In this document: positions 41,817 through 52,343 of the stretch, one piece after another
How the letters are laid out: the number at the start of each line of letters is the position of its first letter
How positions within the stretch are numbered: the stretch's first letter is position 1
Assembly: GCA_017962165.1 (NCBI GenBank)
Contig: JAGCVW010000024.1
Coordinates: 1 to 52,682 of the forward strand
Source of the DNA: Bacteroidales bacterium
Lineage (GTDB): Bacteria > Bacteroidota > Bacteroidia > Bacteroidales > UBA932
Reading direction: 5' to 3'
DNA length: 52,682 nt
The notes under the pieces: model-generated
Databases searched by the model: none
Told to the model about the DNA's origin: nothing
Seen by the model: only the letters and a program-made list of their open reading frames with translations
Translations under genes and position numbers: made by a program

Positions 41817-42266
41817 ATGCCGAAGGCGAAGAGTAAAATACAGATAAGCAACAGGCGCGCGTCGTACGACTACGAGTTTCTCGAGCAGTACGATGCGGGG
41901 ATAGTCCTTGTCGGCACGGAGATCAAATCGCTCCGCGCGGGGAAGGCGTCGCTCCAGGATGCCTATTGCTATTTCTCCGGAGGGGAACTCTACGTGCGCG
42001 GCATGAACATCGCTGCCTACTTCTGGGCATCATGGGGCGGCCACGACCCCGTGCGCGACAGGAAGCTTTTGCTGACAAAGCGCGAACTCCGCCACCTCTC
42101 CCAGGAAGTCAAGACGAAGGGTCTTACAATCGTCGCCGTCCGCGCATACATTTCCGAAAACGGCTACGCCAAACTCCACATCGCCCTCGCCAAGGGTAAG
42201 AAGGAGTTCGACAAACGCGCCACCATCCGCGAAAAAGACGTCCGCCGCGAGATGGAGAGGTCGTAG
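41817..42266 (+). CDS. smpB: SsrA-binding protein SmpB
   Basis: SmpB carries tmRNA to stalled ribosomes for trans-translation. The 149-residue product has ISNRRASYDYEFLEQYDAGIVLVGTEIKSLR at the N-terminus, the core motif KASLQDAYC and a basic tail ending in REKDVRREMERS, all typical. The ATG at 41817 is chosen because upstream codons in frame run through the miaA promoter. The 3' end stops two bases from the end of pncB on the other strand. The tmRNA gene is not in this window. Confidence 0.97.
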   Translation: MPKAKSKIQISNRRASYDYEFLEQYDAGIVLVGTEIKSLRAGKASLQDAYCYFSGGELYVRGMNIAAYFWASWGGHDPVRDRKLLLTKRELRHLSQEVKTKGLTIVAVRAYISENGYAKLHIALAKGKKEFDKRATIREKDVRREMERS

Positions 42267-42268
42267 AA

Positions 42269-43462
42269 TTACTTAAGCAGACCTTTCAGGTAATCACACT
42301 TGGCGGGGTTGCCAAGGGTTTTCGTCAAATCACAAGACAGTTTGACGCAGTCGTGCCACTCGCGCTTTTCGGTGATGCGGCCGCGGGTGAGTTTGACGAC
42401 TATGTTCATGGGCGAGCAGCCTGTAACGTCGCAGGTCAGGAAGGTTCCGACGCCATAGGAGTCCATTACCCGGCCGGCGCAGTAGTTATGAATCTCGATG
42501 GCGCGGTCGATGTTCAGGCCGTTGGAGAAAACGACCTGCTTGGTTGCCGGGTCGATGCCGAGCTCGCGGTACTTAGCGATGATCTTCTCGATCTGCTCCT
42601 CTTCGTTGCCGCTGTCCACGCGAAGGCCTTTGTACATCATGGCCATGCGCTTGGAGAGATTGCTGAAGAAGACCTTGTCGCCGAAGCAGTCATAAAGGTA
42701 GATGCCGTTGTCGCCGTCGAACACGTCGCTGAACTTCTTCATCACGGCGTAGTTGCACTCGAAGACGCCGCTGACGTTCTCCTCGAAGGAGATGAGCTGG
42801 TGGGACATGGTGCCGAGGGGCAGGCAGCCGTACTTCATCGCAAGCCAGACATTGCTCGTGCCGGTGAATTTTCCGGGCCAGGGCTGGCTGTCGTAGACTT
42901 CTTTCATCACGCGGATCACCATCTCCTGGTGGTCGAAGCTGAGGCGGCGGCGCGTGCCCATGTCGCCGAGAATCAAGCCTCCGGCGTAGATCTGCTCGGC
43001 CTTTGCACGCGCCCGGCGCTCCTCAAGAGCCGCGTCGTAACGCTCCAGGTCGCCGCGAAGGATGTGCATGAGTTCGCTGATGCATGAAAGCAGGGGCATC
43101 TCCCACATGATGGCGGAGAACCACTTGCCGCGGACCAAAATATTCAGGTGCCCGTCCGCATCCTGCGAAATCGAGACTTCGCCGGGATTGAAGCGGTAGC
43201 CGCGCAGGAAGGTGAAGTACCACAGCGGGAGGTACACGCAGTGGTCCATCATGAACGCAATCTCCTCGTCGGTGATCACGACATCCTTCATGTAATTGAC
43301 CTGCTCCTGAAGCAGCTCGGCGAACCCTGCGGGGTAAACCGTATTATTGCGGTCGATAAACGAATATTCGACTTCTGCGCGCGGGTATGTCTTCAGCACA
43401 TAGTACTGGCAGGTGAAGGTGTAGAGGTCGTTGTCGGTGAAGTGGGTGATTAGCTGTTTCAT
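42269..43462 (-). CDS. pncB: Nicotinate phosphoribosyltransferase
   Basis: PncB makes nicotinate mononucleotide from nicotinate and PRPP in NAD salvage. The 397 residues start with the family pattern [32 protein letters not shown]. The [22 protein letters not shown] segment near 200-220 contains the catalytic histidine, and the phosphate-binding DSYGVGTFL motif lies near 335. The start overlaps the metK stop by four bases (ATGA), so it is the second gene of a metK operon under the SAM-II riboswitch. The link to SAM metabolism may be indirect through NAD supply. Confidence 0.95.
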   Translation of the reverse strand: MKQLITHFTDNDLYTFTCQYYVLKTYPRAEVEYSFIDRNNTVYPAGFAELLQEQVNYMKDVVITDEEIAFMMDHCVYLPLWYFTFLRGYRFNPGEVSISQDADGHLNILVRGKWFSAIMWEMPLLSCISELMHILRGDLERYDAALEERRARAKAEQIYAGGLILGDMGTRRRLSFDHQEMVIRVMKEVYDSQPWPGKFTGTSNVWLAMKYGCLPLGTMSHQLISFEENVSGVFECNYAVMKKFSDVFDGDNGIYLYDCFGDKVFFSNLSKRMAMMYKGLRVDSGNEEEQIEKIIAKYRELGIDPATKQVVFSNGLNIDRAIEIHNYCAGRVMDSYGVGTFLTCDVTGCSPMNIVVKLTRGRITEKREWHDCVKLSCDLTKTLGNPAKCDYLKGLLK

Positions 43463-44718
43463 AGGCCGAAAGCTTTCCTGATTGCATCCACCATGTCGAG
43501 TTTCTCCCAGCCGAAGAACTGGATGCCGTCCTTCACGTAGGGTTTGCGGCCCATGTGGCCGTAAGCGGCCGTGGGCAGGTAAATGGGGTTCTTGAGCCCG
43601 AAGCGCTCGACTATCGCCGCCGGGCGCAGGTCGAACAACTCGCCGACTTTCGAAGCGATGTAGGCGTCGGTCGCCTCGCCTCGCGCATCGGAGATTCCCG
43701 CGCAGTCGGAGGGCTTGACATGGGCGCTGCCGTACGAATCCACGAAAATGCTCACCGGCTCGGCGACTCCTATCGCATACGCGACCTGGACCAGTATCTC
43801 GTCCGCCACGCCGGCCGCCACGAGGTTCTTCGCGATGTGCCTTGCCGCATAGGCGCCGCTGCGGTCGACCTTCGAAGGGTCTTTCCCCGAGAAGGCCCCG
43901 CCTCCGTGGGCTCCCCGCCCGCCGTAGGTGTCTACGACAACCTTACGGCCGGTGAGCCCGGTGTCCCCTGCGGGGCCCCCTATCACAAACTTCCCGGTCG
44001 GATTGACCAGCAGTTTGTAATCCCCCTTGAAAAGCTCCGCCTCGGCCGCCGGCAGGGAAGCCACAAGCCTTGGCAGCACTATCGAACGGACGTCTTTCTC
44101 GATGCGCTCATGCATCGCTTCGTCCGTATCGAATTCGTCGTGCTGGGTACTTAATACTATAGTATGTACGCGCAAGGGTTTGTGCCTGCCGGAAAATTCC
44201 ACTGTAAACTGGCACTTTGCATCCGGCCTTAGGTAAGGCATGGGGCTGCCTGGCTCGCGGCGGATCTCCGCCAGAACCTGCAGCAGCTTGTGCGAAAGCG
44301 AAAGCGCATAGGGCATGTAGTCCTCGGTGTCAGTGCAGGCGTAGCCGAACATCATCCCCTGGTCGCCGGCGCCCTGTTCCTCCGGGAGCTCGCGCACGAC
44401 GCCCCTGCTGATGTCCGCGCTCTGCTCGTGGATAGTGGAGATAACCCCGCACGAATCCGCGTCGAAATTATATTCCGATTTAGTATATCCTATCTTGCGG
44501 ATAACGTCGCGCACGGTCTTTTCGACATCGACATATGCGCGGTCCGAGCGCACCTCGCCGCCCACCATCACGAGGCCGGTGGTGCAGAAAGTCTCTACGG
44601 CGACCCTGGCTTCAGGGTCCTGCCTCAGGAATTCATCGAGGATTGCGTCCGAAATCTGGTCGGCCACTTTGTCGGGATGGCCCTCGGAGACGGACTCCGA
44701 ACTGAAGAGATAGTTCAT
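43459..44718 (-). CDS. metK: S-adenosylmethionine synthetase
   Basis: MetK makes SAM from methionine and ATP. The 419-residue protein has [20 protein letters not shown] (N-terminal ATP site), [12 protein letters not shown], the phosphate loop [21 protein letters not shown] and the DSYGSAHV region. The ATG at 44718 fits the family start and lies directly against the SAM-II riboswitch; an alternative at 44748 would start inside it. Feedback by SAM on its own synthesis is the obvious regulation. The length is a little above the usual 385-400. Confidence 0.97.
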   Translation of the reverse strand: MNYLFSSESVSEGHPDKVADQISDAILDEFLRQDPEARVAVETFCTTGLVMVGGEVRSDRAYVDVEKTVRDVIRKIGYTKSEYNFDADSCGVISTIHEQSADISRGVVRELPEEQGAGDQGMMFGYACTDTEDYMPYALSLSHKLLQVLAEIRREPGSPMPYLRPDAKCQFTVEFSGRHKPLRVHTIVLSTQHDEFDTDEAMHERIEKDVRSIVLPRLVASLPAAEAELFKGDYKLLVNPTGKFVIGGPAGDTGLTGRKVVVDTYGGRGAHGGGAFSGKDPSKVDRSGAYAARHIAKNLVAAGVADEILVQVAYAIGVAEPVSIFVDSYGSAHVKPSDCAGISDARGEATDAYIASKVGELFDLRPAAIVERFGLKNPIYLPTAAYGHMGRKPYVKDGIQFFGWEKLDMVDAIRKAFGL

Positions 44719-44767
44719 CTTTTTAGCATTTTTTGTACGAGGTTGCAAGCAGTCAAATCTTTCCTCG
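44719..44767 (-). promoter_or_regulatory. SAM-II riboswitch controlling metK
   Basis: On the minus strand CGAGG (44767-44763) and CCUCG (44742-44738) form P1, enclosing GAUUUGACUGCUUGCAA. The 3' segment AAUGCUAAAAAG (44730-44719) supplies the pseudoknot strand. This matches the published SAM-II fold and its conserved GAUUUAAC, UUGCAA and GCUAAAAAG elements as I recall them. The initiator AUG follows the last G directly, so SAM binding would hide the translation start. Short aptamer, no separate expression platform. Confidence 0.88.
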
Positions 44768-44788
44768 TAGGTGTAACTTATTGGACTG

Positions 44789-44796
44789 CAAAGGTA
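44789..44796 (-). promoter_or_regulatory. -7 box for metK-pncB
   Basis: The minus strand reads TACCTTTG 21 bases upstream of the riboswitch, so the aptamer starts soon after the transcript does. Confidence 0.65.
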
Positions 44797-44832
44797 TGAA
44801 AAATTGTTGAAAAAATGTTGAGAAGAAAATGT

Positions 44833-44863
44833 TTTGAGTCCGACATATTTTTTATTAAATTTG
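44833..44863 (+). promoter_or_regulatory. Complete -33/-7 promoter for the TonB receptor operon
   Basis: TTTG at 44833-44836, then 19 bases, then TAAATTTG at 44856-44863, a textbook Bacteroidetes promoter. The leader of about 58 bases contains two small palindromes, one of them TTGATGAAATCATCAA. Confidence 0.8.
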
Positions 44864-44921
44864 TTGCGCTCAAAAGAGCCAGATATTTGATGAAATCATC
44901 AACTAAATCCATATTTTTCCT

Positions 44922-47900
44922 ATGAGTCTCTCTATCAAAAGAGTCGCTGCCGCGTTCGCGGCATTTTTGATTGGCATTTCTGCCTTCGCCCAGGTAACAA
45001 CTTCCTCCGTCAGCGGTACGGTCACCGACGAAACAGGTGCACCTCTCGGCGGCGCAGTCGTTACTGCGGCCCACAACCCTACAGGTTCACAGTACTACGC
45101 TGTTGTGAACGACGCAGGTCAGTACAACATCACCGGTATGCGTGCCGGCGGCCCCTACACCCTTGAGGTTTCCTTCCTCGGAATGGGTACGGTCCAGCGG
45201 ACCGGCGTCACCCTCAAGCTCGGCGAGCCCTACGAATTCGACGCCCAGCTTGCCAGCACCAATGAACTGGACGCCGTCGTGGTCCAGGCCAAGAGCACCT
45301 TCAACGCCAGCAAGACCGGCGCTGGCGCCAGCTTCAGCCTTGACCAGATCGAGCAGATCCCGACCATCAACCGCAGCGTGTTCGACGTGGTCAAGTACAC
45401 CCCTCAGGCTAACAACAGTAAGTACGGCGGTATGTCCATCGCCGGCACCAGCACCCGCTACAACTCCTTCCAGGTGGACGGCGCTGTCGCCAACGACTCC
45501 TTCGGTCTTTCCTCCGAAGGAACCAACGGCGCGAACGTGGGCGCCAACCCTATCTCCTACGACGCCATCGAGGAAATCCAAGTCGTAGTGGCTCCTTTCG
45601 ATGTCCGCCAGAACGGTTTCACCGGCGGCGCCATCAACGCCATTACTAAATCCGGTACCAACCAGGTCAAGGGTACTGCCTACGCGCATTACTACAACGA
45701 GGACTTCATCGGAACGACTCCTGGTACTCTGGACGACACCGATCCTCTCTTCATCAAATCCAAGATGAAGAAGAACGACGACGGAAGCTATTCCCGTATG
45801 AAGTACGACGAGCAGTACTATGTCACCTATGGTGCCACCGTGGGAGCTCCTATCATCAAGAACAAGCTCTTCCTTTTCGCAAGCTTCGAAGGCCTGATGA
45901 GCTCCTCCCCGAACATCTATTCGCCTGTGAACGGCTCATATGAGACCGCGGAGCGTGAGCTCAGCAGCACTGTCCTTTATGATACAAAGGATCTCGGTAC
46001 GTATTTCAATACCGCCATGGCGGACGCCGTTATCGAACATTACAAGAACGTGTTCGCAAAGGGCATGAACATCGATGAAGGCTATGCCGTGAAGAATTCG
46101 GACAAGCGCAACATCAACGCCCTCGTCCGCCTGGACTGGAACATCAACGACAACCACAAACTGATGTTCCGTTACCAGCTGCTGGACGCCAAGAACCTTG
46201 GCAACGGCGCGGGCAACAAGACCTACTACTTCAACAACTCCTACTTCGACCGTGTGAACACGACTCATACCCTCGTGGGCGAGCTCAACTCCCGCCTGGC
46301 GGACAACATGAGCAACGATCTCCGCGTCACGGCCGTTATGGTGGACGAAGTCCGTTCTGTTCCCTATGCCGCCCCGACCATCTACACCAACGGCGACAAC
46401 ACCATCATTGACATCGGCACGCACTATTGCTCGTACATCAACAAAGTTTTGACGAGCACGTATACCCTTACGGACAACCTGTACATCTCGCTGGGTAAGC
46501 ACAACATTACGCTCGGAACGCACAACGAGTTCTACACTTTCGCGAATGCTTACAGGACATATGCAACCGGTCAGTATGAGTTCAAGTCCGTAGCCGACTT
46601 CTTCGCGACCGACGGAACAGCCGGTAACAACCACTTCAGCGCCTTCAAGTACAACTACGCCGACCCGACGGTCGAGGGCGTGACCGGACCCGACTGGTTC
46701 GCACACACCCAGGCCCTCCAGCTTGGCCTCTATGCCCAGGACGAGTGGCGCCCGAACCGCAACTTCACCCTTACCTACGGCCTTCGTGCGGATGCTCCGC
46801 TCCTGCTGAACAAGCCTTCCGTCAACCAGGCGTTCAACGACAACGTGGCGACCTATTCCACGGACACCGACCAGCTCGTCGGCGTGACTCCGAAACTTTC
46901 GGTCCTCGTCTCGCCCCGCCTCGGCTTCCGCTGGTTCCTTAACGACGACCACAAGTCGCTTGTGCGCGGCGGTATCGGCATGTTCACCGGCCGTATCCCG
47001 TTTGTGTGGCTCTCCAACGCCTACAACAACACCGGCGTGGAGACCAAGAGCATCAGCATTACTGGTGCCAATGATGACGAAAAGGCTATTCTCGCGGCCC
47101 TTCCTGTCACTACCGATCCCTACAACGACATAGTGCTCGGCAACAACTTCACCAATCCGGTTACTGGCCAGAAAGGTATCCAGGGCTCGAGCGCAGGCGC
47201 GACCATCAACACCCTCAGCAAGAACTTCAAATATCCTCAGGTGCTCCGCGTGAACCTCGGCTTTGACCGCGAATTCGAGAACGGCTGGAAGGTCAGCGTT
47301 GACGGTATCTTCAGCAAGGGCTTCAACAACATCTACTTCCGCAATGTGGCCCTCGTGTCCGACGCGAAAGTCTATGGTGCAAGCGCTGCAGCCGCTGCGA
47401 GCAACCCGGCCAGCGTGGCTCCGTACTACCACTACAAGAGCAGCGATTTCAAGACCATCGTAGCCCTCGGTAACACCAACGCCGGTTACTCCTATTCGGC
47501 CAGCGCGAAGGTGGAGAAGACCTTCGACTGGGGCCTCTACCTGATGGGATCGTACACCTACGGGCACTCCTTCACCGCCAACGACGGTCTGTCTTCGCAG
47601 GCCCATTCGAACCTGACGACCAACCCGTCCGTGGATACCAACGCCCCCGAGATTTCCTACTCGCTGTTCGACATCCCTCATAAGGTTGCGGCCATCGCGG
47701 CTTACAAGTCGCCCGCTTATGCCGGCGGCCTGCTCGCTACTTCGGTGTCCCTCGCCTACACGGGAACCTCCGGCCAGCGCTATTCGTTCGTTTACTACGA
47801 CTCTTCGGCCGGCGCAGCTTTCAACGGCGACGGTTATCAGGGCAACTCCCTGATCTACATCCCTCTGGCAGACGAGATGGCCAATATCAAATGGTCGACT

Positions 47901-48293
47901 CCTGCGGATCAGATTGCATTCGAGAAGCTCATCCGTTCGGACAAGTATCTCTCCTCGCACAGAGGACAGTGGGCCGAGCGTAACGGCGGCATCTCCCCGT
48001 TCGAGCACCATATCGATCTCCAGATCGCTGAGGACGTCTTCTACGACCGTAAGGGCGGACGCAAGATGCAGATCATCATGGACCTCTTGAACCTCACGAA
48101 CCTCCTCAACCGCGAGTGGGGCCTGTCCTACGCCAGCACCATCACCCGCAGCCCGCTGAACGTCGTCTCCCTGACGAAGGACGCAGCCGGCAACATGGTC
48201 CCTGAGTTCTCCTTCAAGAAGGATAACGCTATTTACCTTTCCGACTTCAGCTCGCGCTGGCGCTTCCAGCTCGGTGTGAAGTTCACATTCTAA
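44922..48293 (+). CDS. Oar-type TonB-dependent outer-membrane receptor
   Basis: A 1123-residue outer-membrane protein. The signal peptide ends at SAFAQ (about 24). A carboxypeptidase-regulatory-like domain (about 27-110, GTVTDETGAPLGGAVVTA) precedes a plug region (about 120-240, with DVVKYTPQANNSKYGGMSIAGTSTRYNSFQVDG), then a long barrel ending in the aromatic WRFQLGVKFTF. This is the Oar/Cna-B type rather than a SusC with its LKKNEI-type plug. No SusD follows; instead a large BACON lipoprotein starts 31 bases later. The substrate is unknown; oligosaccharides, peptides or an outer-membrane adhesion role are all possible. Confidence 0.9.
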   Translation: MSLSIKRVAAAFAAFLIGISAFAQVTTSSVSGTVTDETGAPLGGAVVTAAHNPTGSQYYAVVNDAGQYNITGMRAGGPYTLEVSFLGMGTVQRTGVTLKLGEPYEFDAQLASTNELDAVVVQAKSTFNASKTGAGASFSLDQIEQIPTINRSVFDVVKYTPQANNSKYGGMSIAGTSTRYNSFQVDGAVANDSFGLSSEGTNGANVGANPISYDAIEEIQVVVAPFDVRQNGFTGGAINAITKSGTNQVKGTAYAHYYNEDFIGTTPGTLDDTDPLFIKSKMKKNDDGSYSRMKYDEQYYVTYGATVGAPIIKNKLFLFASFEGLMSSSPNIYSPVNGSYETAERELSSTVLYDTKDLGTYFNTAMADAVIEHYKNVFAKGMNIDEGYAVKNSDKRNINALVRLDWNINDNHKLMFRYQLLDAKNLGNGAGNKTYYFNNSYFDRVNTTHTLVGELNSRLADNMSNDLRVTAVMVDEVRSVPYAAPTIYTNGDNTIIDIGTHYCSYINKVLTSTYTLTDNLYISLGKHNITLGTHNEFYTFANAYRTYATGQYEFKSVADFFATDGTAGNNHFSAFKYNYADPTVEGVTGPDWFAHTQALQLGLYAQDEWRPNRNFTLTYGLRADAPLLLNKPSVNQAFNDNVATYSTDTDQLVGVTPKLSVLVSPRLGFRWFLNDDHKSLVRGGIGMFTGRIPFVWLSNAYNNTGVETKSISITGANDDEKAILAALPVTTDPYNDIVLGNNFTNPVTGQKGIQGSSAGATINTLSKNFKYPQVLRVNLGFDREFENGWKVSVDGIFSKGFNNIYFRNVALVSDAKVYGASAAAAASNPASVAPYYHYKSSDFKTIVALGNTNAGYSYSASAKVEKTFDWGLYLMGSYTYGHSFTANDGLSSQAHSNLTTNPSVDTNAPEISYSLFDIPHKVAAIAAYKSPAYAGGLLATSVSLAYTGTSGQRYSFVYYDSSAGAAFNGDGYQGNSLIYIPLADEMANIKWSTPADQIAFEKLIRSDKYLSSHRGQWAERNGGISPFEHHIDLQIAEDVFYDRKGGRKMQIIMDLLNLTNLLNREWGLSYASTITRSPLNVVSLTKDAAGNMVPEFSFKKDNAIYLSDFSSRWRFQLGVKFTF

Positions 48294-48324
48294 TAATCAA
48301 TTACTCAACAATATCATTTTTACA

Positions 48325-51300
48325 ATGAAGAATTTATTCAAATCTCTGTTGTCATTCGTTGCCGTGGCGGCGTCTTTCGTCGCCTGTAATCCGGAGCAGC
48401 CTATCGATGTGCCCGCCGGTTCGGTAATCAGTGTTGACCTGACTCAGGAACAGCTCGCGAACCTCCCCGCTCAGAATGTTCCCTCTGTCACGTTCAATGT
48501 CACTTCGGACGGTGAGTGGCTCGCCACTTCCCCCGCCTGGATCACTATCGACCCTTCGCATGCCAAGGGTAATGCAACCGTTACTATCACAGTCGCCGAC
48601 AATGTGGACGCTGATGGCAAACTTCAGGGCCCTCGCACCGGCACGGTCACCCTTTCGCTCGTTGATGCCGAGGTTTCCGTGGAAATCACGGTCCAGCAGT
48701 TGGGCGATGCGTCGCTTGACACTCGCAGAACCTATAAGAAGGTTACAGCTGTCACTTCCGGCAAGGCTTATCTCCTCGTAGCTGTCAAGGGAGACAAGAA
48801 CTACGTCCCGACACCTTTACCTGCCACTTATAACTACGGCTATCCCGCAGGAAAGCCCGTGGTCATCAATGAAGATGGCACCATCACGATGGAAGACGCC
48901 TCCTATGGTCTCATTTTCGCCGATGGCGGCCTCGATGCGGCGTTCACCATCCAGCAGCCTGACGGCCGTTACATCTGGCACGACGGTAGCTTCAATACAT
49001 GGAGCGTGGCCGACAATCCGGCTACCGGTAAACTTTGGAAACTTGATCACTTGAATGAAGACGGTACAGTCAGATTCTCCAATGTCGATGATGGCTATCT
49101 CCTTACATTCAGCCACGTAAATGCCCAAGGTGGCGATCCCTACACCACTTTTGCATGTTACAGGGAACTTGATGAAGAAACGGTTCTTCCGTTCCTCTAC
49201 GAAGACACGAAAGCTGCTGTTATCGACGACAGCAAGTGCTTCCTGCCCAAGACCAGCATCAGTGCCGGCGCTGACAGCGTGAAGGCTACCTTCGAGGTCA
49301 CTGCCAACATTCCTTGGACCCTCACCAAGACCGAAGGCGACTGGGTCACAGACTTTACTCCTACAAGCGGAGAGGCCGATGCTACGATTACCGTTACCTT
49401 CACCGCCAACGAGTCAGAAGAGGCCCGCGTAGCCAAGTTCCACCTCGCTTCCAACGACGGGAAGAAGACTGCTGACCTCACCCTCACCCAGGCTTCCGCA
49501 AAGATCTCCACCTTCGCCGAGATCATCGCCGAACTTGCAAAGGTCGATACTGTTGAGACCTCTGCGAAGAACGCCCTTGTGGTTGCAGCTGCCAACAAAC
49601 GTTACGTCCTCTACGACGGTACTGGATACACGTATGCTTATGGAGACAGCAATGATCTGTGCGCTGCAGGTGATGTAGTGAACGTGTCCGGTGAAATCTT
49701 CATGTACGACGGCTGCCCTGAGTGGATGAAGCCGACCTTCACCGTTGTTTCAAGCAACAATGAGGTTAAGCATCCCGAACCTGTCGTCCTCGATGAAGAT
49801 GGAATTACCGCATATGAGAAGGCATGCTCACTCCAGTACGTGGAGGTCGTGTTCGTTGCCGGCAAGGACAAGAAGGTCGGCGACCATATCGTCTACACCC
49901 ACGCTACATCCGACATCACTTTCGAGGATGGCAAGACTTACATGATCCACGGCTATGCTATCGGCTACAGCGAGAGGTATAAGAACACCTCTATCGTCGT
50001 CACCGACTCCAAGGAGTACGTGGAATGGAAGTGGGACTATGAGCCCGGTGCAGACTATCTCGCCGATGCGAACCTCTGGAAGCCTATCTTCGACGGGGAA
50101 GGAGACTTAATCTGCGGTAACATCGCAGCATGGGAAAAAGACGTCCCTGCAGCCCGTGTCGCAGGCATCACAAAAGAGAAGTCAACCTATGTATTCCACT
50201 TCAACGGAGCTACAGAGGGCGAGTGGGGCAACTGCAACTTCCTGGCTCCTGCCGAGGACTATGCACTTCGTCTTTCCGCCGGCAAGACCTACAAGATCAG
50301 CTATGTTATTGGTGCTGACAAACCTTGCCCGCGCGCATTCATCAAGCTCACTGCTTGGTCTGCAGAAGGCAACCATGAAGACAATACCGCCCAGATGTAC
50401 GAGAATACTATGGTTCTCGATCCTTCCGCACCGGTAGTGGTCTCCAACCACGAATTCTCCGGTGTTGATTGTGGTAACATCTCCTTCACTATTGACTTCG
50501 GCGGCAACCCCGCAGACGTCAACATCTACCTCAAGGACCTCACCATCATTGAAGCTGGCCAGCCCGTCCTGAACTTCGGTTGGACCGAAGCTACCGTGGT
50601 CAATGATACTGTTGCTTTCGATGCCGAAGGCGCCGCCCACTGGTACATCCAGAAGGATGCCGGTGTCGAATACAGCGTTGAGGTTGTCGACGCTGCCGGC
50701 TCAGTGATCACCGAAGGTGTCACCATCGAGAAGGATGCCGACCATATCGCCATCAACTACGCAAAGAACACCACTCCTGACGCCAAGGTCTGGAGAATAG
50801 TCGCAACCTCCACCTCCAACGTGGAGAACCGTCAGCTCGTCGCCACCCTCACCCAGGGCGCATATGAGTACAGCGATCTTAAGGAATTCAATGAGGCAAT
50901 CATTGCAGACGGCAGAAATTCAGTTGACCGTATTCTCAATATTTCAGCGGACGCTAAACTCTATGTCACGAAGGTTAACGGTAAATATGTTTATGCGCAG
51001 GCGAGGACAAACTGGTTCACCGGAGGTATCCTGTTCTATGGCACGGGTCTCGAATCCAAGGTTCAGGAGTGTCAGACTCTCTACGGAAAGGTTGTTGCAA
51101 CCACTACTACCTTCAATGGTGCACCTCAGGTTACCAAGATAACATACAATGCCGAAGATGTGACCTTTGGATATGACAGCAGTATTTGGCCTTGTGAAAA
51201 GGTAACTATCGCAGCCCTTAAGGCGGACTACAACAAGTATGTCAATGCGAAGTGCGAATTCAACAACAATTACAATTACAACGTAATGGTAACTGAAGGA

Positions 51301-52239
51301 TTCTCTTCTTCGCATCGTTCCGGTAAGATTCAGGATAGCACTGGCGAAATTAATGTGTACGTCCAGTTGTCTGAGGGTATTGCAGGTGTGGAGACCGGCA
51401 CAAAGCTCAAATTGCTCATTGCATGGCCGACTTATTACAACAAGAATCTGCAGATTGGAGTTTGGTCGCAGCCTAAGGATGAGAATATTGTCAGCATTGC
51501 CAGCAAGATTACTATGCCTGAAACTCTTGATATCGTGAAGGGCTCTGAACCTGTTGCTCTCGGTGCTACCACCAACTCTCCTGCTGCGATTACTTATACA
51601 GTTGATCCTGCAGAGGGTGTCCTGACAGTTGCAGAGGATGGAACGATCACGCTGGCAAATGACGTTGAGGTCGGCGCTACCGCCACCATCACCGCATCAG
51701 TCGCCGCATCCGGCAAGTACCTCGCTGCCGAGGCGACCTGCGTCGTCACCGTTAAGGATGGCTCTGAACCTCAGCCCACTGTTACTTGGGTAAGGTCCAG
51801 CCTTGGAAGCCTTGGGAAGGATGATGTATTCGTATTCGTCTGCACAACCAAAGACTCTAAGACATTCGCCCTTTCAAACGACAAGGGTACTGGTTCTGCG
51901 CCTACCGCTGTCGCAGTCACAGTGGCTGATGGAAAGCTCTCCGGAGAGATCGCTGCCAACATCCAGTGGACTATTGGCGGTGATGAGTCAGGTTACATCT
52001 TCTACCCTAATGGTTCAACCGAAACATGGCTCTACTGCACCAATTCCAACAATGGAGTCAGGGTCGGCACCAACGAGAACGACAAATTCGTTCTTGACCG
52101 GGAAACGAGTTACTTGAAGCATCTCGGCACGAGCAGGTACGTTGGCGTTTACAACAATGCTGATTGGCGTTGCTACACCAACACGACCGGCAATACCGTC
52201 GACCAGACCTTCGATGTCTACAAGAAAGTCGTAGAATAA
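48325..52239 (+). CDS. Large BACON/OB-fold lipoprotein, partner of the TonB receptor
   Basis: A 1304-residue predicted lipoprotein (lipobox FVAC, Cys21). The order I read is: BACON (about 55-125), a beta-rich lectin-like region (about 130-290), a second BACON (about 298-390, ending LTLTQAS), an OB-fold-like domain (about 392-510, YVLYDGTGYTYAY and GDVVNVSGEIFMYDG), a carbohydrate-binding-like sandwich (about 540-735), a third BACON-like segment (about 740-845), a second OB-like domain (about 850-1010), an Ig-like domain (about 1025-1110) and a C-terminal domain resembling the lectin-like region. It probably captures ligand at the surface for the receptor. No catalytic motif is seen. Confidence 0.82.
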   Translation: MKNLFKSLLSFVAVAASFVACNPEQPIDVPAGSVISVDLTQEQLANLPAQNVPSVTFNVTSDGEWLATSPAWITIDPSHAKGNATVTITVADNVDADGKLQGPRTGTVTLSLVDAEVSVEITVQQLGDASLDTRRTYKKVTAVTSGKAYLLVAVKGDKNYVPTPLPATYNYGYPAGKPVVINEDGTITMEDASYGLIFADGGLDAAFTIQQPDGRYIWHDGSFNTWSVADNPATGKLWKLDHLNEDGTVRFSNVDDGYLLTFSHVNAQGGDPYTTFACYRELDEETVLPFLYEDTKAAVIDDSKCFLPKTSISAGADSVKATFEVTANIPWTLTKTEGDWVTDFTPTSGEADATITVTFTANESEEARVAKFHLASNDGKKTADLTLTQASAKISTFAEIIAELAKVDTVETSAKNALVVAAANKRYVLYDGTGYTYAYGDSNDLCAAGDVVNVSGEIFMYDGCPEWMKPTFTVVSSNNEVKHPEPVVLDEDGITAYEKACSLQYVEVVFVAGKDKKVGDHIVYTHATSDITFEDGKTYMIHGYAIGYSERYKNTSIVVTDSKEYVEWKWDYEPGADYLADANLWKPIFDGEGDLICGNIAAWEKDVPAARVAGITKEKSTYVFHFNGATEGEWGNCNFLAPAEDYALRLSAGKTYKISYVIGADKPCPRAFIKLTAWSAEGNHEDNTAQMYENTMVLDPSAPVVVSNHEFSGVDCGNISFTIDFGGNPADVNIYLKDLTIIEAGQPVLNFGWTEATVVNDTVAFDAEGAAHWYIQKDAGVEYSVEVVDAAGSVITEGVTIEKDADHIAINYAKNTTPDAKVWRIVATSTSNVENRQLVATLTQGAYEYSDLKEFNEAIIADGRNSVDRILNISADAKLYVTKVNGKYVYAQARTNWFTGGILFYGTGLESKVQECQTLYGKVVATTTTFNGAPQVTKITYNAEDVTFGYDSSIWPCEKVTIAALKADYNKYVNAKCEFNNNYNYNVMVTEGFSSSHRSGKIQDSTGEINVYVQLSEGIAGVETGTKLKLLIAWPTYYNKNLQIGVWSQPKDENIVSIASKITMPETLDIVKGSEPVALGATTNSPAAITYTVDPAEGVLTVAEDGTITLANDVEVGATATITASVAASGKYLAAEATCVVTVKDGSEPQPTVTWVRSSLGSLGKDDVFVFVCTTKDSKTFALSNDKGTGSAPTAVAVTVADGKLSGEIAANIQWTIGGDESGYIFYPNGSTETWLYCTNSNNGVRVGTNENDKFVLDRETSYLKHLGTSRYVGVYNNADWRCYTNTTGNTVDQTFDVYKKVVE

Positions 52240-52260
52240 TCATCTGTGCATACTCACTTT

Positions 52261-52293
52261 CAGCCCGACGGACCCCCGCCGGGCTGATTTTTT
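52261..52293 (+). terminator. Rho-independent terminator after the BACON lipoprotein
   Basis: CAGCCCG (52261-52267) pairs with CGGGCTG (52280-52286), extended inward by CGG/CCG, and is followed by ATTTTTT. Confidence 0.9.
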
Positions 52294-52343
52294 GTTGTGC
52301 CCCTACCCAAGGCCCGGCGCCGCGCGATCCTGTGGTTGGCTGA

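Noticed and set aside
45936..48011. 691-codon open frame antisense to the TonB receptor
   Set aside because: High-GC shadow with Val/Arg/Gly-rich text and no recognisable domain; similar shadows lie opposite topA (8183-9808), PBP1A (9918-11351), mreB (5316-6431) and rodA (823-1665).
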